A DNA stretch of 64,000 bases from Cognatilysobacter bugurensis (lineage in GTDB: Bacteria; Pseudomonadota; Gammaproteobacteria; Xanthomonadales; Xanthomonadaceae). The notes beneath the pieces were generated by a model. It did no database searches and was not told the DNA's origin. It saw only the letters and a program-made list of their open reading frames with translations. Of this stretch, positions 49,766-59,069 are shown in pieces. The stretch covers positions 1 to 64,000 of the forward strand of contig NZ_BMYD01000005.1 in the NCBI RefSeq assembly GCF_014652095.1, read 5' to 3'. Positions within the stretch are counted from its first letter, which is position 1. The number at the start of each line of letters is the position of its first letter. The position numbers and the translations under genes were made by a program.

Positions 49766-50806
49766 TCAGGCTGCGGCAGCGTCGCGCTCGAGGTGGTAAC
49801 GCACCGCGGTTTCGACCTCGTTGCGGCTGCCGAGGAACACCGGCACGCGCTGATGCAGGCCGGTCGGGTTCACCTCGAGCATGCGTTGACGCCCCGTGCT
49901 TGCCGCTCCGCCGGCCTGCTCGACCAGCAGCGCCATCGGGTTGGCTTCGTACATCAGACGCAGCTTGCCGCCTTTTTCTGCACACTTCGCATCGAGCGGG
50001 TAGGAAAAAATCCCGCCCCGGGTCAGGATGCGGTGCACGTCGGCCACCATCGACGCCACCCAGCGCATGTTGAAGTCCTTGCCGCGCGGGCCGGCCTTGC
50101 CTGCCAGCAGATCCGCTACGTAGGCCTGCATCGGCGCTTCCCAGTGGCGCTGGTTCGACATGTTGACCGCGAATTCCTTCGTGTCCTCGGGAATGCGCAT
50201 GCCGCGCGTGGTCAGCATGAAGCTGCCGATTTCACGGTCGAGCGTGAACGCGTGCGTGCCGTGGCCGACCGTGAGCACGAGCATCGTGCTCGGCCCGTAG
50301 GTGCAGTAACCGGCCGCGACTTGCGACGTGCCCGGTTGCAGGAAGTCCTCGTCCTTCGGCCCGTCGACGCAATCGGGGCAGCGCAGCACGGAGAAGATCG
50401 TGCCGACCGAGATGTTGACGTCGATGTTGCTCGAGCCGTCGAGCGGATCGAACAACAGCAGGTAACGGCCGCGCGGGTAGTGCTCGGGGATGCGCACCGC
50501 GTGGTCCATCTCCTCCGACGCGAGCGCCGCGAGGTGGCCGCCCCAGGCGTTCGCCTCGAGCAGGATGTCGTTGCTCAGCACGTCGAGCTTCTTCTGCGCC
50601 TCGCCCTGCACGTTGATGCTCGCCTCGCCCGCGCCGCCGGCATCGCCGAGCACGCCGCCGAGCGCGCCCTTGCCGACGGCGATCGAAATCGACTTGCACG
50701 CGCGCGCGACGACTTCGATGAGCAGCCGCAGGTCGGGCTGGATGTGGCCCTCGCGCTCGGCTTCGATGAGAAAACGGGTCAGGGAGATCGACGAACTCGG
50801 CGACAT
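49766..50806 (-). CDS. fbp: class I fructose-1,6-bisphosphatase
   Basis: 346 residues from the ATG at 50806 ([20 protein letters not shown]). Cleaves the 1-phosphate of fructose 1,6-bisphosphate in gluconeogenesis. Metal-binding motif [13 protein letters not shown] is intact, along with [20 protein letters not shown] and [20 protein letters not shown] with the catalytic-site residues. Cytoplasmic. The start is supported by family alignment; the upstream reading to 50887 adds a weak leader. Confidence 0.96.
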   Translation of the reverse strand: MSPSSSISLTRFLIEAEREGHIQPDLRLLIEVVARACKSISIAVGKGALGGVLGDAGGAGEASINVQGEAQKKLDVLSNDILLEANAWGGHLAALASEEMDHAVRIPEHYPRGRYLLLFDPLDGSSNIDVNISVGTIFSVLRCPDCVDGPKDEDFLQPGTSQVAAGYCTYGPSTMLVLTVGHGTHAFTLDREIGSFMLTTRGMRIPEDTKEFAVNMSNQRHWEAPMQAYVADLLAGKAGPRGKDFNMRWVASMVADVHRILTRGGIFSYPLDAKCAEKGGKLRLMYEANPMALLVEQAGGAASTGRQRMLEVNPTGLHQRVPVFLGSRNEVETAVRYHLERDAAAA

Positions 50807-50899
50807 GGGCGAGATCCGGAGCAGGAAAGTGGGCATTGTCGCCGATGCGCGGGGGCGGTTCGAACCGTTGGTGGCCGCGGGCGACACGCGGCGCGGCGT

Positions 50900-51226
50900 T
50901 TACGCCTCGGCGGTCGCTTGGTTATCGGTGCGATCGGCGCGGCGCAGTGCGCGCATGAGCTGCTCGCGCGCAAGGCGCAGCATCAGCAGCGGCGCTTCCG
51001 GATCGGCCGCGTCCATCACGCGCCGCGCCAGTTCGACCGTATCGCGCACCGCATCGACGAGCGCCGCATGCACGGCCGCGAACGCATCGCACAGCTGGTG
51101 CGCCGCGGTGTCGAGCCTGCGCGCGAGTTGCGGATCGACGCCCTGGCCGGCGCGCTGCACGGCTTCGTCGAGCAGCGAATCGATGCGGCGGGCGGCGGGG
51201 TGCAACGAGTCGGCGGCTGCAGGCAT
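50900..51226 (-). CDS. hypothetical helical protein, 108 residues
   Basis: I do not recognise a family. The ATG at 51226 has GAGGA six bases upstream, which supports real translation. The sequence is alpha-helical, rich in Ala, Arg, Asp and Leu, with no signal, no membrane segment and one cysteine. Two helical halves seem to share the periodicity of a coiled-coil or four-helix protein. It lies 93 bp upstream of fbp on the same strand, and after the NarL-type system, so it may be in a small operon with fbp. Confidence 0.5.
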   Translation of the reverse strand: MPAAADSLHPAARRIDSLLDEAVQRAGQGVDPQLARRLDTAAHQLCDAFAAVHAALVDAVRDTVELARRVMDAADPEAPLLMLRLAREQLMRALRRADRTDNQATAEA

Positions 51227-51366
51227 CGCGGGTCCTCGGCGGGCGGGCGCGCATGATCCGGCCCCGTGCGTGAGGTGAGCGTCATCCGGCCGCGCGCCGG
51301 CCGTGACCTCGATTTAATCGGCCATGTGCTTACGCTTCGCCGCATGCAAGCGGCCGGCTGAACCGC

Positions 51367-52005
51367 TCAGATGACGCGCAGCGTGATCGCTTTGAGCACC
51401 GCGCGCGTGCGATCGCGGGTGTCGAGCTTGTCGAGGATTGCCGACACGTAGTTCTTAATCGTGCCTTCGGCCAGGAACATCGCGCGCGCGATCTCCTTGT
51501 TCGAATAGCCGCCGGCCATGAGGCGCAGCACCGCGACCTCGCGTTCGGAAAACAAGCTGCGCGGCGCGTTGTCGGCGTGGTAGCGATAACGCGCACGGAC
51601 TGGTCCGCTGCTGACCGGCGCCAGCAACACCTCGCCGCGCGCGAGGCGCGCGATCGCCTCATGCAGGTCATCGGGCGCCGCATCCTTGAGCAAGAAGCCC
51701 TGCGCGCCGGCGTCGCGGGCGCGCAGCAGCAGATCGGGATCATCGAACGTGGTCAGCAGCAGCACGGGCGTAGCATCGCCGCGCTCGCGTAACGCGCCCA
51801 CGAGCGCGATGCCATCGAGTCCGGGCATACGCACGTCGCTGATCACCACGTCGACGCGCGTCGTCGCCAGCGCGTCGAGCACCGCATCGCCGCTTTCGGC
51901 TTCGAGCGCGATCTCGATGCCGCGGCGCTCGAGCAGTGCGCGCAGGCCGGCACGCACGAGCGCCTGATCGTCGGCGAGCGCAATGCGCACGGCGGCTTCG
52001 CTCAT
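51367..52005 (-). CDS. NarL/FixJ-family response regulator
   Basis: 212 residues. Receiver domain (1-120) with acidic ADDQ and phospho-acceptor Asp57 in VVISDVRMPGLDG, plus a LuxR-type HTH (about 148-210: LFSEREVAVLRLMAGGYSNK, then EGTIKNYVSAILDKL). DesR/DegU-like. Overlaps the kinase gene by four bases (ATGA). Confidence 0.94.
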   Translation of the reverse strand: MSEAAVRIALADDQALVRAGLRALLERRGIEIALEAESGDAVLDALATTRVDVVISDVRMPGLDGIALVGALRERGDATPVLLLTTFDDPDLLLRARDAGAQGFLLKDAAPDDLHEAIARLARGEVLLAPVSSGPVRARYRYHADNAPRSLFSEREVAVLRLMAGGYSNKEIARAMFLAEGTIKNYVSAILDKLDTRDRTRAVLKAITLRVI

Positions 52006-53117
52006 CGCGGCAGCACCGCTTCGATGCGCAGCGCGCCGCGCTCGCTGCGCGCGAGGTGCAGCTGCCCGCCGCGCTCTTCGACGCGCTCGCGCATGCCCGA
52101 CAGGCCGTTGCCTTCGCGCAGGGTGCCGCGCAGCCGCCCGTCGTCTTCGATGGCGACGACGAGCGCGCCTGCTGCATCGCGCAGTGCCACCTGCACCTGC
52201 GTTGCGTCGCCGTGCCGTGCGCTGTTCGTCAGCGCTTCCTGCACGAGCCGCAGCACCGTCTCGGCGAGCGCCGGATCGTCGATGCGCACGCGGTCGTCGA
52301 TGTCGAGCGCAAGCCGCGGGCGCGGCAGCGGCGCCGCGAGTGCGTGCAGCGCCGTGGCGAGATCGAGCCCGGGCGCATCGCGCAGCGCATGCACGACGTT
52401 GCGCAGGTCGCCGAGCAGCTCGCGGGCCATCCGCTGCGCGATCGCCACTTCGGTGCGTGCTGCGAATGCGGGGTCGGCGGCGAGCACGTGCAGATTGAGC
52501 GACATTGCAGTGAGCTTGTGGCCGGCCACGTCATGCAGCTCGCGCGCCACGCGCAGGCGTTCGGCATCGCGCGCGCTGTCGGCGAGCAGCGCGCGCGTGG
52601 CGAGCAGATCGGCGTTGACGCGGGCGAGCGCATCGCGTGCGCGCTCGGCGGTCAGCGCGTAATGCGCGCACAGCATCGCGAAGCCCTGGAAGCCCGCATA
52701 CAGCAGCGTGACAACGAGGGCGGCCGGGTGCCCGTGCGTGCGCAGGATCAGATAGACCGTTACGTCCGCCAGCACGAGCGCGGCGAGCACGACTTGCATC
52801 GGCCAGGCCAGCGTGATCGCCACGGCCCAGATCACAAGCAGCACCTGCGCGGTGCCGACCTTCGGCGACAGCGCAATGAGACTCAGCGCGAGCACGGACT
52901 GCACGATCAGCACCGCATGGCCGAGCGTACGATGACGTGCCGATGCGGCGTCGTGGAAGAAAAAGGCGAGCGTGAAGGCGGCCAGCAACGCCCAGCCCAG
53001 ACCCGCGTTCTCGGTCGGCAGCCACCGCAACGACAGTGCGACCGCGAACAGCGTGCACATCGCCGCGAGATTCAGCGGTCGGAACAGCGCGGACAGGGTG
53101 GCGTGCATGGCGGCCAT
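52002..53117 (-). CDS. DesK-like membrane histidine kinase
   Basis: 371 residues from an ATG at 53117 (MAAMHATLSALFRPLNLAAM; 53108 is possible). About five membrane helices (about 12-150) without a periplasmic sensor domain, then a HisKA_3 domain with phospho-acceptor His195 in RELHDVAGHKLTAM, and a short HATPase (EALTNSARHG, REGNGLSGMRERVEERGG). Partner of the overlapping NarL-type regulator. Kinases of this type often sense membrane state. It is divergent from the membrane protein gene at 53257, a likely target. Confidence 0.9.
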   Translation of the reverse strand: MAAMHATLSALFRPLNLAAMCTLFAVALSLRWLPTENAGLGWALLAAFTLAFFFHDAASARHRTLGHAVLIVQSVLALSLIALSPKVGTAQVLLVIWAVAITLAWPMQVVLAALVLADVTVYLILRTHGHPAALVVTLLYAGFQGFAMLCAHYALTAERARDALARVNADLLATRALLADSARDAERLRVARELHDVAGHKLTAMSLNLHVLAADPAFAARTEVAIAQRMARELLGDLRNVVHALRDAPGLDLATALHALAAPLPRPRLALDIDDRVRIDDPALAETVLRLVQEALTNSARHGDATQVQVALRDAAGALVVAIEDDGRLRGTLREGNGLSGMRERVEERGGQLHLARSERGALRIEAVLPR

Positions 53118-53256
53118 GCTGGGGGGTGCCGGTCGCGACCGCAACGGAACACGCGTCGAAAGTGACTTCCGGCAGGTCGACGTCGTGACCGCCGGGCCTG
53201 CCCCGCAGCAGTGCGCGCGCCGAAGCTGGACGCCGTTCACTGCGGAGGTTGCCCCG

Positions 53257-53979
53257 ATGTCCGGCTATTCGCTTTTCGTTGCCCTGCACGTCGGCGCCGG
53301 CGTGATCGCGCTGGTTGCGTTCTGGCTCAACGCCGCACTGCGCAAAGGCAGCCGCCCCCATCGCCTCGTCGGTCGCACCTACCTCATCGCGATGGCTGCC
53401 GTGATCGTGAGCGGCGCGCCGCTGCTCGTGCAGCGCGTGATCGACGGCCACCCGGCCACCGCCGCATTTCTCGGCTACCTGCTGCTGCTCACCGCGACGG
53501 CGACGTGGCTGCTGTGGCGCGCGGTGCGCGATCGGACGGCGCTGCACCGCTACACCGGCCCGGTGTACGGCGGGCTCGCGATCACGAACATTGCGGCCGG
53601 CCTCGGCGTGCTGCTGCTCGGCCTGCGCGTCGATGCGCCGCTGCTGATCGGGTTCTCGGCCGTGGGCTTGGTGACCGGCATCGACATGCTGCGCAAACGC
53701 GCGCGCCTTGCCGCGCAGCCGCTGTGGTGGCGGAGCGAGCACACCGCCGCGGTGATCGCCTGCGGCGTTGCCACGCACATCGCGTTCCTCAGCCTCGGGC
53801 TGCCGCGTCTGCTGCCGTCGGTCGACGGCGCCGCGCTGCATTACCTCGCGTGGTTCGGACCGCTCGCCGTGGCCGTCGTCGCGCGTGTGCTGATCGCGCG
53901 GCGCCAGCGGCGCGCGATGTTGACCCGGACCACTCGCCCGGCCGTCGTGACGACCGCGGCCGCAGACGTCGCCCGCTGA
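53257..53979 (+). CDS. multi-pass membrane protein, unknown function
   Basis: 240 residues. The ATG at 53257 has GGAGG eight bases upstream. About seven membrane helices: for example LFVALHVGAGVIALVAFWLN (about 6-25) and YLIAMAAVIVSGAPLLV (about 42-58), ending with a basic tail. DUF2306-like annotation is possible. Divergent from, and likely controlled by, the NarL-type system 139 bp away. Function unknown. Confidence 0.75.
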   Translation: MSGYSLFVALHVGAGVIALVAFWLNAALRKGSRPHRLVGRTYLIAMAAVIVSGAPLLVQRVIDGHPATAAFLGYLLLLTATATWLLWRAVRDRTALHRYTGPVYGGLAITNIAAGLGVLLLGLRVDAPLLIGFSAVGLVTGIDMLRKRARLAAQPLWWRSEHTAAVIACGVATHIAFLSLGLPRLLPSVDGAALHYLAWFGPLAVAVVARVLIARRQRRAMLTRTTRPAVVTTAAADVAR

Positions 53980-53983
53980 CCGC

Positions 53984-55552
53984 CTACAACGCGAGCGGCT
54001 CCACGCGCACCGACCGCACGGCGGCACGCCCGGCATCGGCTGCCGCCTCGCGTGTCTGCGCCGGCGTTGCGACGTCGATCTCGACGCGCACGCCCGCGCC
54101 CAGCGCATCGGCCACCGCCTGCGCGCGGGCCCGCGCGGTGCGTGCATCGCCGCCGTGGCCGGTCACGCGCACCGCGTCGACGCCCCAGCGCGCGAGTGAC
54201 CAGGCAATCGCGTCGGCGCGGGCTTTCATCTCGGCATCGAGTTCGGCGCTGTCGTCGGCGAACACGAGCGGCGGCAGCGCCTGCAGCGCGGGCACGACCC
54301 GCACCGGCACCGCGGCGTCGGCCTGCAGCGCGCGTTCGAGGCCGAGCGCTTCGATCGCATCAAGCCCCGCGCGCGGGCGCAGCTGCCAGCGCACGCCGCC
54401 GCCTTCGAGCACTTCAAACTCACCCAGGTGCGCGAGCGCACGATCACGCATGTCCTCGAGCGCGCGATCGCGTGCGCTGCGCCGCTGCGCATCGCGCGTG
54501 GCCGCGTCCTGCAAGCGCTCGACGCTGGTGCGCAGCTGCGCGAGCGTTGCCTCCTGCGCCTGCAACTGCGCGTCGTCGGCGGTCAGCACTTCGCGCAGCT
54601 GCACGGTGACCGGCTGGCCGATCTCGCGCTCGAGCCGCTGCTCAAGCTGGGTCGCAAGCTTGGGCCGGTGCCGCGGCGTGAGCAGCACTGCGTCGACATG
54701 CAGCACGCGCCCGTCGCGGTCCACGCGCAGCGTCGTGACCCGGCCGTTGCTCTCGCGCGCGGCCTCATCGAGCGTGGTGCGGATCGTGCGGTCGACGACG
54801 CTGCGCTGCGCGATGTCGCGCAATGCGAGGCCGAGCGGCACCGACAGCAACGCGAACGTGCCGATGATGAGCGTGGCTTGCCACGCGGTCTGGCGCGGCG
54901 AGTCGTCGCGGGCAAAGCCATACCAGCGCGCCATCATCGTGACCGACAGCGCGATCGCGAGCAGGTTGGTCATGAACAAAAAGCCCGCACCGCCGACGAT
55001 GCTCGGGCTGTTTGATGCGATGCCGTACCCGACCACTGCGAGCGGCGGCATCAATGCGGTCGCGATCGCGACGCCGACGATCGTCTCGCCCTTGCGCGTG
55101 ATCGTCGCGTACGCGCCGGCAAGACCCGAGAACACTGCGACAAGCAGGTCGAACAACGTGGGCTCGGTGCGCGCGAGGATCTGCGGCGTGGCTTCCTGCA
55201 GCGGCGAAACCGCGACGATGAGCACGGCGATCAACAGCGATGCGGCCAGGCCGACCGCGAGCGTCGTCAGCGCGAGCCGCAACTTGCGGAAGTCGAACGT
55301 CGCAAGCGACATGCCCATCTCGACGATCGGCCCCATCAGCGGCGAGATCAGCATCGCGCCGATGATCACCGCGACCGAGTCCTGCAGCAGGCCGAGCGTC
55401 GCGATGCCGCACGACATCACGATCATGAAGCCGTAGCGCGGACGCAGCGCACCCGCGTCCTCGACGTGGTCGAGCACTGCCTGGCGGTCGACTTCCAGGT
55501 GGGTGCGACGCCAGTGGCGCAGCCAGCGCCACCAGATACCGGGACCGGTCAT
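53984..55552 (-). CDS. DUF389 membrane protein with an OmpA-like C-terminal domain
   Basis: 522 residues from the ATG at 55552. The N-terminal half (about 1-260) has six or more helices and is a DUF389 (TIGR00341) domain (VAVIIGAMLISPLMGPIVEM, then VGVAIATALMPPLAVVGYGI). A coiled-coil stretch follows (about 325-375). The C-terminal 100 residues (FADDSAELDAEMKARADAIA, then RVTGHGGDARTARARAQAVA) resemble an OmpA/peptidoglycan-binding fold. DUF389 proteins are of unknown function. It ends four bases from the convergent membrane protein gene. Confidence 0.75.
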   Translation of the reverse strand: MTGPGIWWRWLRHWRRTHLEVDRQAVLDHVEDAGALRPRYGFMIVMSCGIATLGLLQDSVAVIIGAMLISPLMGPIVEMGMSLATFDFRKLRLALTTLAVGLAASLLIAVLIVAVSPLQEATPQILARTEPTLFDLLVAVFSGLAGAYATITRKGETIVGVAIATALMPPLAVVGYGIASNSPSIVGGAGFLFMTNLLAIALSVTMMARWYGFARDDSPRQTAWQATLIIGTFALLSVPLGLALRDIAQRSVVDRTIRTTLDEAARESNGRVTTLRVDRDGRVLHVDAVLLTPRHRPKLATQLEQRLEREIGQPVTVQLREVLTADDAQLQAQEATLAQLRTSVERLQDAATRDAQRRSARDRALEDMRDRALAHLGEFEVLEGGGVRWQLRPRAGLDAIEALGLERALQADAAVPVRVVPALQALPPLVFADDSAELDAEMKARADAIAWSLARWGVDAVRVTGHGGDARTARARAQAVADALGAGVRVEIDVATPAQTREAAADAGRAAVRSVRVEPLAL

Positions 55553-55634
55553 CGCGCGCGAAACCGCAATGCGGCGTTCGATCGCTTCGATAGCGTGCGC
55601 GGGCCGCGCGCGCCGAGCCGCAACGGTAACGCGC

Positions 55635-57383
55635 TCACGGCCTGCGGTTGGGTTCCAGCCCCAGGCTCGCCTGCAGCCGGTGCTGAAGGCGCTGCACCTG
55701 CGCCAGCAGGCGCTCGGCCTGGGCGTCGTCGAGATCGCGCAGGCCGTGCGACAACGTCGCGAGTTGGTCGAGGCTGCTCTGCAATTCGCCGAGTTCGACC
55801 TGAGCGCGTTCGCCCGCGAGCGAACCGACCGAGGTGCCGGCATTGCCCGCCCCGCAGCGGTGCTTGAGCATCAGGCGCAGACGCTCGGCCAGGCGTCGGT
55901 CGGTGTCCGTCCACGGCCGTGCGTGGCCGACCGAGGTCTCGCGCCAGCTCGCGAAGCTCGTGCGCGGGCCGACCTTTGCACCGGTCGCGTCGATCTGGAA
56001 CGGCGCATCCGGGCGTCCGGCCCAGCGCACGTCCTCGAGCTGCTCGCGCCGGAAGAACAGCAACCACTCGGCGCATGTGCTGTCGAGCGCCACCGCGAGC
56101 ACGCCGGCGAGGCCGTCATCGCAGCGACCTTCACCGCCCAAGCGCCAGTCGGCCACATCGCCGGTCATGACGATCGCATCACGGCCGTTGCCAATGCCCG
56201 CGCCGGTGCGGCGCAGCCAGTCGCGTGCCTCGTCCAGGCCCGCGCGGCTCGGCACGCGGCCCGTCGTGTTCCAGTCATCGCCGCGCAGCATCGCCACGCC
56301 GTCGCTTGGAACCGCGCGCTGCACGAGCGTGAGTTCGGTCGAGAGCGCCAGCGACGGCATGCGTGCATGCACGAGCTTGGTTTCAAGATGATCGCGGGCG
56401 GCACTGGCCTGTTCCTCGTACGCCATGGTCAGCTGCAGTTCGCGCGCGGCAATGCGCATCGACACGAACATACCGAACAGGTCGGCTGCGCCGCGCACCG
56501 CGGGCGGCACCGCACGCGGCGTGCGGTGATGGCAGGCGATCAGGCCCCAGAGGCGGTCGTCGACGACGATCGAGATCGACATCGAGGCGGCTACGCCCAT
56601 GTTCTTGAGGTAGGCGATGTGGACCGGCGACACGCTTCGCAGCGCATGCTGGGAAAGATCGAGCGGCCGGCCGTCGGGCAGTGTCGGCGGCACCAGCGGC
56701 ACCGGCGCGTAGCCGACGTCGGGGATCACGCGGATGCGGTTGCGCAGATACAGCGCACGCGCCTGCGGCGGGATGTCCGAGCCCGGGAAACGCAGGCCGA
56801 GATACGGGTCGAGATCGCCGGCGCGGGCCTCGGCGATCACCTCGCCCGAGTCGTCGTGCAGGAAGCGGTAGAGCATCACGCGGTCGAAGCCGGTCACCAG
56901 GCGCACCTGCTCGGCGATCGCGCGGTGGAACTCGGCCTCGTCCTCGACGTTCACGAGCCGCGCGATCATCTGCTGCGACAGGTCGCTCGCGCCGGTCTTC
57001 GCGCGCAGCCCCTGCGGCTCGATCTCGATGTGCACGAGATCGTCCTCGCGGTGCACGCCGAACTCGAAGATCTCCGCATGCGGGCCGAGGTTGCCCGCCG
57101 CGGCGCCGAACGGGCGATGGCCGACGCCGCTGTCGACGGCGGCGTTCGCGATCGCCTCGACCATGGCATCGTCGAGCAGCTGAGAGAGGTCCAGCCCGAC
57201 CAGCTGCGCCGCGGGCTCGCCAAAGAGCTGCTCGCAGTTCGCCGAGGCGTGGCGGACGATCCAATCCGGCGCCGAGCACGACAGCAGGTAGCCGGCCGGC
57301 TGGATCGAGGCCGAGTGCTGGATCGGCTCGCTCGCGCATTGCGCAAGGGCCTGTTCGTAGCCGGCGACGTCGGTCGGGTGCAT
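55635..57383 (-). CDS. bphP: bacteriophytochrome photosensor without a kinase domain
   Basis: 582 residues from the ATG at 57383. PAS (about 20-120) with the biliverdin-binding Cys16 in LAQCASEPIQ; GAF (about 135-315) with PGSDIPPQARALYLRNRIRV (Asp203) and SPVHIAYLKNMGVAASMSIS (His255); PHY (about 325-510) with tongue motifs WAG (454) and PRTSFASW (473-480). Photosensory core is intact. After the PHY only about 72 residues remain (helical, LSHGLRDLDDAQAERLLAQV), with no HATPase or GGDEF output. A truncated or split phytochrome that may act by protein interaction. Two bases after the heme oxygenase stop. Confidence 0.9.
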   Translation of the reverse strand: MHPTDVAGYEQALAQCASEPIQHSASIQPAGYLLSCSAPDWIVRHASANCEQLFGEPAAQLVGLDLSQLLDDAMVEAIANAAVDSGVGHRPFGAAAGNLGPHAEIFEFGVHREDDLVHIEIEPQGLRAKTGASDLSQQMIARLVNVEDEAEFHRAIAEQVRLVTGFDRVMLYRFLHDDSGEVIAEARAGDLDPYLGLRFPGSDIPPQARALYLRNRIRVIPDVGYAPVPLVPPTLPDGRPLDLSQHALRSVSPVHIAYLKNMGVAASMSISIVVDDRLWGLIACHHRTPRAVPPAVRGAADLFGMFVSMRIAARELQLTMAYEEQASAARDHLETKLVHARMPSLALSTELTLVQRAVPSDGVAMLRGDDWNTTGRVPSRAGLDEARDWLRRTGAGIGNGRDAIVMTGDVADWRLGGEGRCDDGLAGVLAVALDSTCAEWLLFFRREQLEDVRWAGRPDAPFQIDATGAKVGPRTSFASWRETSVGHARPWTDTDRRLAERLRLMLKHRCGAGNAGTSVGSLAGERAQVELGELQSSLDQLATLSHGLRDLDDAQAERLLAQVQRLQHRLQASLGLEPNRRP

Positions 57384-57385
57384 CC

Positions 57386-57937
57386 TCAGGTCCTTTCCGC
57401 CGCAAGGGCGAAGCTGTCCTCGGCAAGCGCGAACGTACGCATCGCGCCCAACTCTGCCGACGCGGCAGCCGCGCCGTCGTCCTCGACACCGTCCAGCCGG
57501 GCCAGCAGCGCGCGCCAGCGTCGCGGATCGTCCGCGTGCGCCTGCAGAAAGTGTACGCCCCCCACGGGACCGGGCCGTTGGCGCAGCTGGTGCATCATCA
57601 TGCGCGCGCCCTGCGCCGAGCCTTCGAGCACGTAGAGCGCGCCGAGCAGGCCCGGGCCGTCGTCGAACTCCAGGGCCGGGGCCAGCGTGAGCGCGGGGAG
57701 TTCGAGTTCGGCGAGGTCGGATTCGAGCAGCGGTGAACGCGCGGGGACCAGCCAGTCCCGCCACTCGGGCTCGGCGTGAAAGCGCGCCGAGCCGCGTTCG
57801 AACGCGTCGACCGTGCGCTGCATGCCGCGCAGGTAGCACGCGTGGCTCGGCGCATCGAGCAGGCCGTTCGAAAAGCGCGCATCGATGCGCGCATGGACGG
57901 CCTCAGTGGCGCCGCGCAGACGGGTGAGCAGTGCCAC
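57386..57937 (-). CDS. bphO: heme oxygenase (biliverdin-producing)
   Basis: 183 residues from GTG 57937. Opens heme to biliverdin, the chromophore for the phytochrome. Proximal His is His15 (ATEAVHARID), and the distal helix is YVLEGSAQGARMMMHQLRQR. It is directly followed by the phytochrome gene, so the two work as a chromophore-and-sensor pair. Confidence 0.88.
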   Translation of the reverse strand: MALLTRLRGATEAVHARIDARFSNGLLDAPSHACYLRGMQRTVDAFERGSARFHAEPEWRDWLVPARSPLLESDLAELELPALTLAPALEFDDGPGLLGALYVLEGSAQGARMMMHQLRQRPGPVGGVHFLQAHADDPRRWRALLARLDGVEDDGAAAASAELGAMRTFALAEDSFALAAERT

Positions 57938-58047
57938 GCGGCAGGTCCGGCGCGCTCAAGGCCCGCTGGCCCGAACGCGATCTGAAGAGGTCAGGGGCGT
58001 CGACTGGAGTCGCTGCCCACGGTGGCGCGTGCATCGGCACCCGCGGC

Positions 58048-58938
58048 TCAGACGTCGCCTTCGCTGAGCCAGCCCTCGCCGGTACCCCGCTGGTGCGCGA
58101 CGTCGGTGTCGAGCACGTCGCCGGCGGGGATCGACGGCAAAGTGTCGAGCTTTTGGTAGATCGGCGCGAAGTCCGGGCTCGTCGCTTCCATCAGCTGCTC
58201 ATAGCTGTCGATGACGAAGTACGTCTTCTGGTACGTGTCGATGCGGTAGCGCGTGCGCATGATGCGCTCGAGGTCGAAGCCGATGCGGTTCGGCGCGGCC
58301 GATTCGAGGCAGTGGATCGACTCGCCCTTGCTGCTCACGATGCCGCTGCCGTAGATGCGCAGCCCGTCCGCCTGCTTGATGAGGCCGAACTCGACCGTGT
58401 ACCAGTACAGCCGCGTCAAATAGGTCAGCGCTTCGCCGCCGATCCCGTGCGCCTTGACGCCGCCGCGGCCGTAGGCGGCCATGTAGTCGGCGAACACCGG
58501 GTTCATGAGCAGCGGCACGTGGCCGAACAGGTCATGGAACAGGTCCGGCTCGGACAGGTAATCGAGCTGCTCGGGCTTGCGAATCCACCAGGTGACCGGA
58601 AAGCGGCGGTTCGCGAGGTGGTCGAAGAAGTCGAGCTCGGGCAGCAGGCCCTGCACCGCGATGAGCTCCCAGCCGGTCGCCTTGCGCAGCAGCTTGTTGA
58701 GCTCATCGAACTTCGGGATGCGGTCCGGCGACATGTTCATCGCCCCCTGCGTGCGCAGGAACTCGTCGCTGGCCCGGCCCTTGAGCACCTCGCGCTGGCG
58801 CGCGAACAGCTGCGCCCAGACCTCGTGGTCGGTGCTCGTGTACGTGCTCCACGGCTGCTCGATGACGGCCGTCGTGTAGACGGGGACGTAGCCCTTGTCG
58901 GTGAGCTGGTGTTCGACGCGTTCGGGCTGGGCGTTCAC
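58048..58938 (-). CDS. phhA: phenylalanine 4-monooxygenase
   Basis: 296 residues from GTG 58938 with AGGAG seven bases upstream. Converts phenylalanine to tyrosine with tetrahydropterin and non-heme iron. The iron ligands are His135 and His140 (FHDLFGHVPLL) and Glu183 (YWYTVEFGL). Other family signatures: YGRGGVKAHGIGGEALTYL and CLESAAPNRIGFD. Divergent from the Lrp-type regulator, its probable controller. Confidence 0.96.
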   Translation of the reverse strand: MNAQPERVEHQLTDKGYVPVYTTAVIEQPWSTYTSTDHEVWAQLFARQREVLKGRASDEFLRTQGAMNMSPDRIPKFDELNKLLRKATGWELIAVQGLLPELDFFDHLANRRFPVTWWIRKPEQLDYLSEPDLFHDLFGHVPLLMNPVFADYMAAYGRGGVKAHGIGGEALTYLTRLYWYTVEFGLIKQADGLRIYGSGIVSSKGESIHCLESAAPNRIGFDLERIMRTRYRIDTYQKTYFVIDSYEQLMEATSPDFAPIYQKLDTLPSIPAGDVLDTDVAHQRGTGEGWLSEGDV

Positions 58939-59069
58939 GGCTAGGCTCCTCGCGATGGGGCAGTGACGTCCACGATAGCGCGGACCACGTGCAATCGGCG
59001 TGCGTCCATTGCGCGCCGCGGCCGAGACGGCGCAATATTCGTGCGTCGATCCCGCCATGCACGCCACTA

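Noticed and set aside
48485-51256. Open frame of over 900 codons opposite the sigma-54 activator and fbp
   Set aside because: It spans two well-supported genes on the other strand and shows no motif.
55503-57635. Open frame of 710 codons opposite the phytochrome
   Set aside because: Antisense to a gene with intact photosensor motifs.
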